From assembly GCF_016908015.1 (NCBI RefSeq), contig NZ_JAFBDB010000011.1, positions 1-52,194 of the forward strand: a DNA stretch of 52,194 nucleotides, read 5' to 3'. Both the position numbers and the translations under genes were made by a program. Source of the DNA: Clostridium pascui. GTDB lineage: Bacteria; Bacillota; Clostridia; Clostridiales; Clostridiaceae. This document shows positions 16,743 through 25,844 of the stretch, piece after piece (positions within the stretch are counted from its first letter, which is position 1; each line of letters starts with the position of its first letter). The notes beneath the pieces were generated by a model. That model had not been told where the DNA came from. It saw nothing but the letters and a program-made list of their open reading frames with translations, and searched no databases.

Positions 16743-17419
16743 TGATTCGCATAACCAATATGTCTAAGATCTATACCATGGGCGAAAATAAGGTAATAGC
16801 ACTTAATAATATAAATTTGCATATAAAACCTCATGAATTTGTAGCTATAGTAGGTCCTTCAGGATCAGGTAAATCCACACTTATGAATATGTTGGGATGT
16901 TTAGATGTACCCACTTCAGGTAGTTATAAGTTAGATGGTGAAGAAGTTAGCAAATTAAAACAAGATAAATTAGCTCAAATAAGGAACTGTAAAATTGGAT
17001 TTATATTTCAAAAATATAACTTACTTCAAAAGTTATCATCCTTAGAAAATGTAGAACTTCCACTGCTTTATCAAGGTATAAATGCTAAGGAAGCTAAGAA
17101 AAGATCCAAGGAATCCTTAAAAATTGTTGGTCTTAGTGAAAGAATGAACAATAAACCCAATGAGCTTTCTGGAGGACAGCAGCAAAGAGTAGCCATAGCA
17201 AGAGCCTTAGTTACAAAGGCACCAGTGTTATTAGCTGATGAACCTACTGGAGCACTAGATAGCAAAACAGGTATAGAAGTAATTGGGATTTTGAAGAAAC
17301 TTAATTCAGAAGGACATACAGTGGTACTTATAACTCACGATAATAGTCTTGCTATGCAGGCTAAACGTATTATAAGAATACAAGATGGAGAAATTATCGA
17401 GGATAAGGAGATGATATAG
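16742..17419 (+). CDS. MacB/LolD-like ABC transporter ATP-binding protein
   Basis: A 225 aa ATPase with Walker A GPSGSGKST, signature LSGGQQQRVAIARAL, Walker B VLLADEPTGALD and a switch His in LITHD. This is the pattern of MacB/LolD/FtsE-type ATPases. Its ends overlap both neighbours by one base, so adaptor, ATPase and permease are translated as a unit. Confidence 0.94.
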   Translation: MIRITNMSKIYTMGENKVIALNNINLHIKPHEFVAIVGPSGSGKSTLMNMLGCLDVPTSGSYKLDGEEVSKLKQDKLAQIRNCKIGFIFQKYNLLQKLSSLENVELPLLYQGINAKEAKKRSKESLKIVGLSERMNNKPNELSGGQQQRVAIARALVTKAPVLLADEPTGALDSKTGIEVIGILKKLNSEGHTVVLITHDNSLAMQAKRIIRIQDGEIIEDKEMI

Positions 17420-18597
17420 TGAGATTTGCACAAATCTATAAAATGGCCATAAAGAGCATTGCTGCAAACAAAGTAAGGTCTTTTCTTACAATGCTAGGTG
17501 TTATTATTGGCGTTTCTTCGGTAATTATTGCTGTAGGCTTTGCTCAAGGCAGTACTAGTAATATAACTAATTCTCTTTCTAGTCTTGGTACAAACTTAAT
17601 TAATATTAATATAATTGGGAGAGGAAGTAATAGAAATGTTAGTTACGATGATCTTTCAAAATTTCAAAAGGAAAATAGTAATATAATTGCAAGTATATCT
17701 CCTCAGGCTTCTACTAATGCTACAGTAAAAGCAGGCAATAAAAGCAGAAGCACTGCTATTTTAGGTACTAGCCCTGAATATGCAGATATTAATAGTGTTA
17801 CTGTCCAAGACGGTAGATTTTTAATGCAGCTAGATTTAGATTACAACCAAAAGATAGCAGTAGTAGGCACAGCAGTTATAAACGACATTTTTAGTGGGGA
17901 TAACCCAATAGGCAAAAATATTAAAATATCTGGGCAGCAGTTTAAAGTGGTAGGTGTGCTTACGCAAACTGCAAATGGAGCAGATTCCTCAACAGATGAT
18001 AGAGTCATTATACCAGTAAGCCTTGCAACAAGACTAAGCCAATCAGCAACCATAAGAAATTTTTCAGCTAAAGCAACTAGTGCTGAAACTGTAGACGAGG
18101 CAGTTACAATTTTAACAGAATTTCTTACTAAAACTTTTAAGAACTCTGATGCATTTAGAGTAACAAATATGGAGCAAGTACTAGAAACGCTTAATTCTGT
18201 TACGTCAACTATGACTACAGTGCTTGCAGGTATAGCAGCTATATCTCTTATAGTAGGCGGTATAGGTATAATGAATATTATGCTAGTATCTGTAACTGAA
18301 AGAACTAGAGAAATAGGAGTAAGAAAGGCTATAGGTGCAAAAAAATCAAATATACTTACTCAATTTTTAATTGAATCTATAGTAATTACTGGAATAGGTG
18401 GAATAGCTGGGATTTTCTTTGGAGTAGGTGTTATAAAATTTGTTATTGGTGGATTTAACCTTGCACCAGAAGTATATTCCATACCATGGATAGTGGCTTC
18501 CTTTGCAATCTCACTTGTAATAGGTATAATTTTCGGAATGTATCCTGCAAACAAGGCTGCAAATTTAAATCCAGTAGATGCATTAATGTATGAATAA
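17419..18597 (+). CDS. MacB/YknZ-like ABC transporter permease (FtsX-type)
   Basis: A 392 aa permease with an N-terminal membrane helix (about 20-42), a MacB-type extracellular domain and three C-terminal helices with the FtsX signature (ERTREIGVRKAIGAKKSNIL and GMYPANKAANLNPVDAL). The family exports peptides, lipoproteins or antibiotics by mechanotransmission. The GTG start overlaps the ATPase stop. It completes the adaptor-ATPase-permease trio. Confidence 0.93.
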   Translation: MRFAQIYKMAIKSIAANKVRSFLTMLGVIIGVSSVIIAVGFAQGSTSNITNSLSSLGTNLININIIGRGSNRNVSYDDLSKFQKENSNIIASISPQASTNATVKAGNKSRSTAILGTSPEYADINSVTVQDGRFLMQLDLDYNQKIAVVGTAVINDIFSGDNPIGKNIKISGQQFKVVGVLTQTANGADSSTDDRVIIPVSLATRLSQSATIRNFSAKATSAETVDEAVTILTEFLTKTFKNSDAFRVTNMEQVLETLNSVTSTMTTVLAGIAAISLIVGGIGIMNIMLVSVTERTREIGVRKAIGAKKSNILTQFLIESIVITGIGGIAGIFFGVGVIKFVIGGFNLAPEVYSIPWIVASFAISLVIGIIFGMYPANKAANLNPVDALMYE

Positions 18598-18622
18598 AAT
18601 AGCAATAAAGGATGGTGTGAAA

Positions 18623-20128
18623 ATGAAACTAAAAAAGTCTAGAATTAGCTTGATGTTAGCTCTTGCAATGTTATTTACTATAATCGGATCTTCCTTGGTT
18701 TCTGCAGAAACTTTAGAGTATACATCAGCACTTACAAGATTGCAGGGACTGGGTATTATTAATTCATCTGTAACTGATTCTAATAAGATTGTTACAAGAG
18801 GAGAGTTTGTAAAGTCTATAGTTATAGCTGAGGGTTTAGGAAATACGGCTAAAAATTCCAAGGGAACAACTATATTCCCGGATATAGATTCAAATAGCGA
18901 ACTAAGTGGATATATAAATGTTGGCCTTAATTTAGGAACTAAGCAGGGAGTAAATCAAGGAGTAGTTTATGGTACTCCAAACGGAACTTTTCAAGAAGAT
19001 AAAGCTGTGAGTTATGGAGAAGCTTGCACAATGCTTATAAGACTTCTTGGGTATAAAGACTCAGATGAGGAATTACAGGGAGCATCCTGGCCAAATAATT
19101 ATATTCAAGAAGCATCAACACTGGACTTAACAGAAGGTATTACATTGAATAAAAATGATAAATTAACTGTTGGAGTGGAAGCACTAATGCTTGATAGACT
19201 TTTTGATTCTGTAATGAAGAAATCAAGTTCAACAGAAAGTGATAAGTTTTTCTCAGATAATTACTATAGTGATACTACAGTGACAGGAAAATTAGTTGAG
19301 ACTTTAATACTTGGAAATTCAAAGACTTCAGATAATCTATCAGAAAGTCAAATATTAACAGATACAGGTAGCTATACATTAAAAAGAGGAGTTGCAGCAC
19401 CTGAAATTGGGGGCAAATATAAACTATATATTGATGGTACTGTTATTACAAAGGTTTCACCAAAAGAAAATACTTTGGTAAATTATGCTGTATCAGAAGT
19501 ATCCGATTCGACTATAACTTATATTGATGAAAATGGCTCATCTCAAACTATGTCACTGCCAAAGGCTTCAGCATATTATTATCATGGAGAAAATATAGAT
19601 TATAATGTTGCGATTAAAGCACTTCAGCCATATTCTTCAATAATACTAGCGAAGGATGGCAATGGTGATAATGATTATTGTGTTATTATTGATCCGGTTT
19701 TCAGTAATGAACCTTTAATATATAAATATGATAATAAAGAAATTACTAAATTGATGAGCGATGCCAACTATGACTATATTTATAGAATTAGAGATAATGA
19801 CGGACGTAAGTATTTGCCTAGTGATGAAATAACATATTATGACAATGATGTAGTTTATTTAGTTTCTGATTTATGGAAAAGAAATAGCTTTATTTACGTA
19901 TATAATAATATTGTTTACGGAGAAATTAAATCCATTTCGCCAAATAGATTTAATCCTAGTAGTATTACGTTGGAAGAAGATGGGATGGAGACGAAAAATT
20001 ATACATTTAGCAACTATTTTAATAAAAATAGACTAAATATCGATAAATCTAATAATTTACTTAATACTGGGAATACTAGAGTTTTTATTTTAGGTATAAA
20101 CGGTGAAATATTGGATATATATGAGTAA
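18623..20128 (+). CDS. Secreted S-layer homology (SLH) domain protein
   Basis: A protein of about 501 aa with a signal peptide (hydrophobic residues ~8-25, then VSAE). SLH-like repeats follow (LQGLGIINSS with VTRGEFVKSIV; FPDI and YINVGLNLG; YGTPNGTFQEDKAVSYGEA). The C-terminal ~300 residues have no family I recognise. The ATG at 18623 follows AAAGGATGGTG; an earlier in-frame ATG at 18590 lies inside the permease gene. It probably attaches to the wall. Because it follows the exporter closely, it may be a cargo, accessory or target of that system; this is inferred from position only. Confidence 0.82.
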   Translation: MKLKKSRISLMLALAMLFTIIGSSLVSAETLEYTSALTRLQGLGIINSSVTDSNKIVTRGEFVKSIVIAEGLGNTAKNSKGTTIFPDIDSNSELSGYINVGLNLGTKQGVNQGVVYGTPNGTFQEDKAVSYGEACTMLIRLLGYKDSDEELQGASWPNNYIQEASTLDLTEGITLNKNDKLTVGVEALMLDRLFDSVMKKSSSTESDKFFSDNYYSDTTVTGKLVETLILGNSKTSDNLSESQILTDTGSYTLKRGVAAPEIGGKYKLYIDGTVITKVSPKENTLVNYAVSEVSDSTITYIDENGSSQTMSLPKASAYYYHGENIDYNVAIKALQPYSSIILAKDGNGDNDYCVIIDPVFSNEPLIYKYDNKEITKLMSDANYDYIYRIRDNDGRKYLPSDEITYYDNDVVYLVSDLWKRNSFIYVYNNIVYGEIKSISPNRFNPSSITLEEDGMETKNYTFSNYFNKNRLNIDKSNNLLNTGNTRVFILGINGEILDIYE

Positions 20129-20175
20129 AGATACTGGCCTAATGACAAGTTAAATAAAAAGTTTATAATACCAGC

Positions 20176-20206
20176 AAAGAGCTTCCTAGGAAATAGGAGG
20201 CTCTTT
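20176..20206 (+). terminator. Hairpin after the SLH protein gene
   Basis: A 12-bp stem, aaagagcttcct (20176-20187) with aggaggctcttt (20195-20206), has a 7-base loop. The arm ends in TTT but there is no long U-run, so termination may be partial. Confidence 0.65.
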
Positions 20207-20376
20207 CATATCTTGAAAATTATAACATATGTATGACATTCATGAAGGAATCTCTTCTGTAATTTTATATAGTAATTAAAATATTAAATATTCATACTAA
20301 TAATGTACCAAAATATATACGGAAAAATGGAATGATAATTCACAATGATACTTGAAAAATATTCCAAAATGTAGTA

Positions 20377-20390
20377 ACCTGTATACAGGT
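20377..20390. promoter_or_regulatory. Perfect palindrome, probable GntR-family operator
   Basis: ACCTGTATACAGGT is a perfect 14-bp palindrome 52 bases before the GntR gene start. A GTATAC core in a dyad suits the FadR subfamily of GntR regulators, and the position overlaps the likely promoter. Autoregulation by the adjacent regulator is the simplest reading. I did not find the same palindrome before the TRAP genes. Confidence 0.5.
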
Positions 20391-20442
20391 GGTATATTAG
20401 TAGAATATAGCTGCATATAATTACATTAAGGAGGGCTTGTTA

Positions 20443-21135
20443 ATGGCAGAATACGCAAGTTTAAAAGGTATGAAAAAGAATGAAATTAAAAACCTTACTA
20501 GTATTGCTTATGAGACAATAAAAAATTCTATTATAAATAATGAAATTAAACCTGGGGATCGTTTAAGTGAAACTACAATTGCAGAAACTTTAGGGATGAG
20601 TAGAACCCCTATACGAGAAGCAATTAAAATTTTAGAAAGTGAAGACTTAGTAGAGGTACACAATGGCGTTGGAATTTTTGTTAAACATGTTACTATAAAA
20701 GATATTTATGAATTATTTGAGGTAAGGGCGGCATTGGAGTGTACTGCACTACGATCATCATTGGAAAATATCACAGAAGATGAAATAAATCATATTGAAA
20801 AAGAGTGGATAGAGTTAAAGAACAGAGCTGATATAGGTGAAAAAATTGATTTAGGCGAAATTGCGCATTGGGATAATGAATTACACTCACTTATTGTTAG
20901 GAAGTGTAAAAATAATTATTTAATTGATATTATGAGTAGTATAAAATTAAAAATCTTAAGATTCCAACGTATGTCGGCTAAATCATTAGGCAATGAAAAG
21001 GATACTATTAACCAGCATATGGAAATCTTAAAGGTAATGAAAGAAAGAGATATTGATAAGTTATCAGAGTTATTAAGAATTCATATTAAAAAAGCAGGTG
21101 AAAATATTGCTAATAACCCTGATTGGAATTATTAA
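20443..21135 (+). CDS. GntR family transcriptional regulator, FadR subfamily
   Basis: A 230 aa regulator with an N-terminal winged helix (IKPGDRLSETTIAETLGMSR followed by TPIREAIKILE) and an all-helical FCD ligand domain (YELFEVRAALECTALR, WDNELHSLIV, NQHMEILKVM). FCD domains bind organic acids, often through a metal held by Asp/His residues. The start is set at ATG 20443 because AAGGAGGG lies 7 bases upstream. It faces the TRAP-aconitase X-LarA operon and probably senses a hydroxy acid that the operon handles. Confidence 0.92.
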   Translation: MAEYASLKGMKKNEIKNLTSIAYETIKNSIINNEIKPGDRLSETTIAETLGMSRTPIREAIKILESEDLVEVHNGVGIFVKHVTIKDIYELFEVRAALECTALRSSLENITEDEINHIEKEWIELKNRADIGEKIDLGEIAHWDNELHSLIVRKCKNNYLIDIMSSIKLKILRFQRMSAKSLGNEKDTINQHMEILKVMKERDIDKLSELLRIHIKKAGENIANNPDWNY

Positions 21136-21281
21136 TTTACAGAGTTAACACATTAAACTAACATAAAATCCTCAAACAATTATAGTTAGAAAACCAGGAG
21201 GTGTTAAACAAAGAAAATTAGTTTAATTATAAAAAGTTAATTTGTTTACAGTGGGTTTAATTAAGAAGGGGGAAAATTAGT

Positions 21282-22310
21282 ATGAAAATGAAAAAGTTAT
21301 TATCAATTTTATTAACTGTTTCTTTGGCTTGTTCTCTTATGATTGGTTGCTCAAATAAAGGTGGGGAATCAAAGGAGACAAGCGGTACTAAAAAAGTTGT
21401 AATTAAACTGGGGCATGTTGAGGCGGAAGACAGATCAACACATAAGGCATCTTTAGAATTTAAGAAGTATGTTGAAGAACAATCTAAGGGCGCAGTTACT
21501 GTAGAAATATATGCAAATGCGCAGCTTGGCGGTGATAGAGAAATGACAGAAGCTGTGGCACTTGGAACTATACAAATGACTATGCCATCCACATCAGTAC
21601 TTACCACATACAGCCCTAAATTTGGAATACTTGATATGCCTTTTATATTTAATAATGCTGAGTCTGCATTTAAAGCTGTAGATTCTGAGCTTGGTACTGA
21701 GCTTAGCAAAAATTTAGATAAGGTGGGTATTCACAATTTTGGGTACAATTATAATGGTGTAAGAAATATAACTAATAGCAAACGTCCAATAAATGAACCT
21801 AAAGACCTTGAAGGCGTAAAGATGAGGGTTATGGAAAGCCCAGTATTTATCGATATGTTTAAGTGCCTAGGATCAAATGCAACTCCTATGGGATTCGGAG
21901 AATTATTTACTGCACTACAACAGGGAACTGTAGATGGACAAGAAAATGCTGCTTCATTGATCTATGCAACTAAGTTTCAGGAAGTGCAGAAATATCTTAG
22001 TCTAACAAACCATACCTATGGATTTTTAGCTGTAATTATAAATGACAAGTTCTACAAGGGGCTACCAGAAGATATTCAGAGAATAGTTGGTGAGGGTGCT
22101 AAAAAGTATTTGATTGATTATCAAAGAAATTTAGAACTTGCAGATAATGATAAATATATTGAAAAGCTTAAATCAGAGGGCATGAAGGTAAATGAAGTAA
22201 CACCTGAAAATCATGCTAAGTTCGTAGAAGCAGTTAAACCTATGTATGAAAAATATAAAAAAGAAATTGGACAAGATATGTTTGATTTAGCAGCTAAGTC
22301 TAACAAATAA
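21282..22310 (+). CDS. dctP: TRAP transporter solute-binding lipoprotein, DctP family
   Basis: A 342 aa extracellular binding protein with a lipoprotein signal ending at Cys23 (SLMIGC). DctP features include LGHVEAEDRSTHKAS, the conserved Arg region in GVRNITNSKRPI followed by MRVMESPVF, and FGELFTALQQGTVDGQENA. In the TRAP family this Arg pairs with the carboxylate of the ligand, so the substrate is probably an organic acid. The AAGGGGG site lies before ATG 21282. A hairpin follows the stop codon, before dctQ. Confidence 0.93.
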   Translation: MKMKKLLSILLTVSLACSLMIGCSNKGGESKETSGTKKVVIKLGHVEAEDRSTHKASLEFKKYVEEQSKGAVTVEIYANAQLGGDREMTEAVALGTIQMTMPSTSVLTTYSPKFGILDMPFIFNNAESAFKAVDSELGTELSKNLDKVGIHNFGYNYNGVRNITNSKRPINEPKDLEGVKMRVMESPVFIDMFKCLGSNATPMGFGELFTALQQGTVDGQENAASLIYATKFQEVQKYLSLTNHTYGFLAVIINDKFYKGLPEDIQRIVGEGAKKYLIDYQRNLELADNDKYIEKLKSEGMKVNEVTPENHAKFVEAVKPMYEKYKKEIGQDMFDLAAKSNK

Positions 22311-22334
22311 AAGGGAAGGGAAAATACTTCCCTT
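22311..22334 (+). promoter_or_regulatory. Intercistronic hairpin between dctP and dctQ
   Basis: The arms aagggaag (22311-22318) and cttccctt (22327-22334) form an 8-bp stem right after the dctP stop codon. There is no U-run. Such hairpins often protect the upstream message or cause partial termination, giving more binding protein than permease. Confidence 0.55.
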
Positions 22335-22368
22335 CCTCAAATAAACATAATATGGGGGATGGTTGCAA

Positions 22369-22863
22369 TTGGGTAAATTGTCACGCTACTACAATAAGTT
22401 AGAAGAATATTTGTTAGTTGCTAGTTTGATTTTTACTGTAATTATTGTTTTCATACAAGTAATAATGAGATATTTATTTAATTCTTCATTATCCTGGAGT
22501 GAAGAATTAACACGTTATATTTTTATATGGCAGACATGGCTAGGTGCAAGTGTAGGGCTTAGAGAGCGTAAGCATATAAATATAGAACTTTTAAATGGAA
22601 TTCTTAAAGAAAGGGGACAAAGAGTTATAAACACAATTGCACTAATTATTTTGCTTGGTTTCTGTATTTTCTTGGTTTTCAATGGAAGTGAACTTGTAAT
22701 GGATTTAGTTAATAAAGGTTCTGTATCATCTGGAATGAGGATTCCTATGTATTTTGTTTATGCTGCATTACCTTTTAGTGCATGTATTATGGCACTAAGA
22801 TTATTAGGTCAAATATATGAAATAATTATAAAGGGACCTAAGGCAAAGGAGGGTGATGTTTAA
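22369..22863 (+). CDS. dctQ: TRAP transporter small permease subunit, DctQ family
   Basis: A 164 aa membrane protein with four predicted helices (about 18-38, 50-65, 88-108, 125-145) and the DctQ pattern LSWSEELTRYIFIWQTWLGA followed by RERKHI. It pairs with DctM to form the transport channel. The start is uncertain: TTG 22369 is favoured because GGGGGA lies about 9 bases upstream, while TTG 22363 is too close to that site. The dctM gene follows immediately. Confidence 0.88.
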   Translation: MGKLSRYYNKLEEYLLVASLIFTVIIVFIQVIMRYLFNSSLSWSEELTRYIFIWQTWLGASVGLRERKHINIELLNGILKERGQRVINTIALIILLGFCIFLVFNGSELVMDLVNKGSVSSGMRIPMYFVYAALPFSACIMALRLLGQIYEIIIKGPKAKEGDV

Positions 22864-22864
22864 C

Positions 22865-24145
22865 ATGGAAGCTATCGTATTATTTGGCTCATTTGCTTTG
22901 CTTATATTACTCAGTGTTCCTGTAGGATTTGCAATTGGTATAGCAACACTTGTGTCACTAGCATTATTTTCAGATATACCTTTAGTACTTATTACACAAA
23001 ATTCAATAACAGGAATTAACTCTTTTCCTTTAATGGCAATACCATTTTTTATATTAGCAGGCAACCTAATGAGTACAGGTGGTGTTGCAAAGAGACTATT
23101 AAATTTTGCAAGTCTTTGCTTTGGTGCTATTACTGGAGGACTTGGAATGGTAACTACAGTCACATGTATGTTTTTTGCAGCTATATCTGGTTCGGCAGTT
23201 GCTACAACATCAGCAATTGGAGCATTTATGATACCAGCTATGAAAGAAAAAAAATACGATGTTGGATTTAGTGCATCCTTAGCAGCAGCGGCTGGAACCA
23301 TAGGAGTTATTATCCCACCGAGTATTCCTTTTGTAATTTATGGAGTTGTTACCGGAACCTCAATTAGCGATCTTTTTATCGCGGGTCTCATTCCAGGAAT
23401 ACTTATGGGAGTAGTACTTATACTAGCTTGCTATATTTTATCAAAGAAACATGGTTATAAAGGTACTGGATACTGGCCAAAACCAAGAGAAATATGGATT
23501 TCTTTTAAGGAGGCATTTTGGGCACTCATGGCTCCTGTGGTAGTATTAGGTGGGATATACTCAGGGATGTTCACTCCTACTGAAGCTGCAGTAGTATCAG
23601 TTGTATATTCATTAATCATTGGTGCCTTTGTTTATAAAGAATTAGATTTAAGAGGAGCTTATAAAGCTTTATATGACACTATTGTAATCAATGGGATAAC
23701 AACTTTCATGGTTGGGCTTTCCATGGCATTTGCAAGTTATCTTAGCTTACAACAAATCCCTGCAGCTATAGCAGGTACACTTCTTGGAATTACCACTAAT
23801 AAGTTTTTACTATTACTACTAATAAATTTATTCTTACTTGGAGTTGGATGTTTGATTGATAATATACCTGCAACAATTATATTATCTCCAATCTTACTTC
23901 CAGTAGTTGTAAAACTTGGGATGTCACCAATAACTTTTGGTGTTATGCTTACAATGAATTTAGCAATTGGATTTGTAACGCCACCCTATGGAATTAATCT
24001 CTTCGTAGCGTCAGCGGTAGGGAATATTTCTATAGGAGGCATGATGAGGTATATAAAGTGGTTTTTAGGTGCATTATTTATTGCACTGGCAATGACAACA
24101 TATGTACCAGCAACTACGATGTTTTTAGTGAAGTTATTGAAGTAA
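22865..24145 (+). CDS. dctM: TRAP transporter large permease subunit, DctM family
   Basis: A 426 aa membrane protein with about 11-12 helices and DctM signatures (FPLMAIPFFILAGNLMSTGG, FFAAISGSAVATTSAIG, IPPSIPFVIYGVVTGTSI, GMFTPTEAAVV, NLAIGFVTPPYGINLFVAS). It is the ion-coupled transport subunit. ATG 22865, one base after the dctQ stop and 11 bases after AGGAGGG, is a better start than the GTG at 22853 inside that site. Confidence 0.93.
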   Translation: MEAIVLFGSFALLILLSVPVGFAIGIATLVSLALFSDIPLVLITQNSITGINSFPLMAIPFFILAGNLMSTGGVAKRLLNFASLCFGAITGGLGMVTTVTCMFFAAISGSAVATTSAIGAFMIPAMKEKKYDVGFSASLAAAAGTIGVIIPPSIPFVIYGVVTGTSISDLFIAGLIPGILMGVVLILACYILSKKHGYKGTGYWPKPREIWISFKEAFWALMAPVVVLGGIYSGMFTPTEAAVVSVVYSLIIGAFVYKELDLRGAYKALYDTIVINGITTFMVGLSMAFASYLSLQQIPAAIAGTLLGITTNKFLLLLLINLFLLGVGCLIDNIPATIILSPILLPVVVKLGMSPITFGVMLTMNLAIGFVTPPYGINLFVASAVGNISIGGMMRYIKWFLGALFIALAMTTYVPATTMFLVKLLK

Positions 24146-24188
24146 ATATAACTAAATTTATTTAATTATGATTTTAGGGGGTTAAGTT

Positions 24189-25394
24189 ATGGAATTGACA
24201 AGAGAACAACAGGATATGTTAGATGGGAAATATGGTGAGGGTACTGCCCTTGCTATGAAAATTCAAGTAGCAATTGGTGAATCCTTTGATGCTAAACGTA
24301 TGGTGCCAATTACTAGAGCCCATGTTGCATTAAGTAACCAAGAGGCAGATTTATGGTTTGCAGAAAGGCTTTTAAAGGCTGGAGCTCATTGCAAAATTGC
24401 TCCTACAGTTAATCCAGGTTTTTGCTTGGCATATTTTAAAAAGCTTGGAACAGTTACAGATGAGTATGCCTCATTAATGGAAAGAACTCATAATGCATAT
24501 AAAAATTTAGGTGCAATTTTATCATACAATTGCACACCTTATTTAGGGACGAATATTCCTCATTATGGAGAAGTTGTAGCATTTTCTGAATCTAGTGCAA
24601 CTCCATATGTTAACTCGGTTTGGGGAGCAAGAAGTAATCGCGAAGCAGCACAAAGTGCACTTTGTGCTGCTATAACTGGGTTTGTACCAGAATATGGTCT
24701 TCTCTTTGATGAAAACCGTAAGGGAGATATACTTGTTGAAGTTCAAGCAGATATGAAGTCTGACTTTGAATATCATCTTTTAGGGTATATGGGTAAAAAA
24801 ATCGGCAATGGAATTCCAGTGTTTACAGGACTACCCAAAACGATTTCTCAAGAAGCTCTTATGAATCTTGGAGCACAACTTAATACTTCTGGTGCATATG
24901 GAATGTATCATATAGTAGGAGTAACTCCTGAAGCACCAACCATTAAAATGGCTTTTGGAGGGAAAGAACCTAAAAGAAAAGTAGTTATAACTAATGAGGA
25001 CTTAGAAAATATACTTGAACAAATATCAGAGCCTGGAAATAGAAAAGTTGACTTTGCACTATTTGGATGTCCACATTTTACACTAGATCAAGTTCAAGAA
25101 ATTGCAAGCATCGTAAAAGGAAAGAAGCTGGCTGTAGGGCTTTGGGTGATGACCTCTAGTCATACTAAAGAAATGGCCGATAGAATGGGATTACTTGAAG
25201 TTATTAAAGAAGCTGGTGGTGATATCATTGAAGATACTTGTTCCGATCAGCCTTGCTGGCATTTCTTAAGCGGGAAAGTAGGAGTTACAGATTCCCCAAA
25301 GCTTGCTTATTACCCAAAACGTAGAGGAATTAATCTAATAATCAGGGATTTAAAAACATGCGTTGAAGCAGCATTGAAAGGAGAAGTAAAATAA
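24189..25394 (+). CDS. Aconitase X catalytic (large) subunit
   Basis: A 401 aa protein of the aconitase X family (formerly DUF521). Characterised members are iron-sulfur dehydratases: cis-3-hydroxy-L-proline dehydratase in bacteria and phosphomevalonate dehydratase in archaea. Cys79 in NPGFC, a Cys in FALFGCPHF and Cys residues in EDTCSDQPCWHFL are candidate cluster ligands. The stop overlaps the small-subunit start. With a TRAP importer, a LarA-type racemase and a hydroxyacid dehydrogenase beside it, the substrate here may be another hydroxy acid rather than hydroxyproline. The reaction is not determined by the sequence. Confidence 0.88.
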   Translation: MELTREQQDMLDGKYGEGTALAMKIQVAIGESFDAKRMVPITRAHVALSNQEADLWFAERLLKAGAHCKIAPTVNPGFCLAYFKKLGTVTDEYASLMERTHNAYKNLGAILSYNCTPYLGTNIPHYGEVVAFSESSATPYVNSVWGARSNREAAQSALCAAITGFVPEYGLLFDENRKGDILVEVQADMKSDFEYHLLGYMGKKIGNGIPVFTGLPKTISQEALMNLGAQLNTSGAYGMYHIVGVTPEAPTIKMAFGGKEPKRKVVITNEDLENILEQISEPGNRKVDFALFGCPHFTLDQVQEIASIVKGKKLAVGLWVMTSSHTKEMADRMGLLEVIKEAGGDIIEDTCSDQPCWHFLSGKVGVTDSPKLAYYPKRRGINLIIRDLKTCVEAALKGEVK

Positions 25395-25801
25395 TGAGTA
25401 AAGAAGTATTTTCCTGCCATAAAATTTCTGAAGGTATTGTAGAAGGAGAAGTTCTAATTTCAACAGATGATATAATGTTTTATTTAATTGAGCCAAAGAC
25501 AGGTGTTTGTATTGAAAAGGGACATTCTTTAGAGGGGAAAAACGTATCAAATAAAATATTGATATTTCCTGGTTCGAAGGGAAGTTCTGTTGTTCAAGCT
25601 GATGGACTTTATCAACTTACTTTAAATAATAATGCGCCTAAGGGCATGATCATTAAAAACCCAGAAACAGTAATTGTAGCTAGCGCTATAATTATTGGAA
25701 CTCCAATGGTAGATAAGGTTGATTCAAGATTTTACGAAACTGTTAAGGATGGAGATATGGTTAGAATAGACACTAATAATGGAGAAATTACACTTCTATA
25801 A
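25394..25801 (+). CDS. Aconitase X swivel-domain (small) subunit
   Basis: A 135 aa protein of the former DUF126 family, the mobile swivel domain of aconitase X. It shows the PGSKGSS motif, where a Ser is expected to act as catalytic base, and the IGTPMVDK block. It begins one base before the large-subunit gene ends, so the two form a heterodimer by translational coupling. In many bacteria the two parts are fused; here they are split, as in archaea and many clostridia. Confidence 0.87.
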   Translation: MSKEVFSCHKISEGIVEGEVLISTDDIMFYLIEPKTGVCIEKGHSLEGKNVSNKILIFPGSKGSSVVQADGLYQLTLNNNAPKGMIIKNPETVIVASAIIIGTPMVDKVDSRFYETVKDGDMVRIDTNNGEITLL

Positions 25802-25844
25802 GCTATAGAAAAATTCATAGATAATATAAGAGGGTGTATTGATT

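Larger units (their letters stand above)
20129..20442 (+). other. Intergenic stretch: SLH gene terminator and GntR promoter region
   Basis: This 314-base gap holds the hairpin at 20176-20206 and a perfect 14-bp palindrome at 20377-20390. A possible -10 TATATT at 20393-20398 has only a weak -35. The AAGGAGGG site of the GntR gene is at 20428-20435. I see no small ORF with a convincing start in it. Confidence 0.6.

Noticed and set aside
21257-21709. 150-codon minus-strand open frame inside dctP
   Set aside because: It is antisense to a clear binding-protein gene; its composition is that of a complement-strand shadow.
22804-23301. 165-codon minus-strand open frame inside dctM
   Set aside because: It is a mirror of membrane-protein coding sequence with biased composition, no start signals and no known family.
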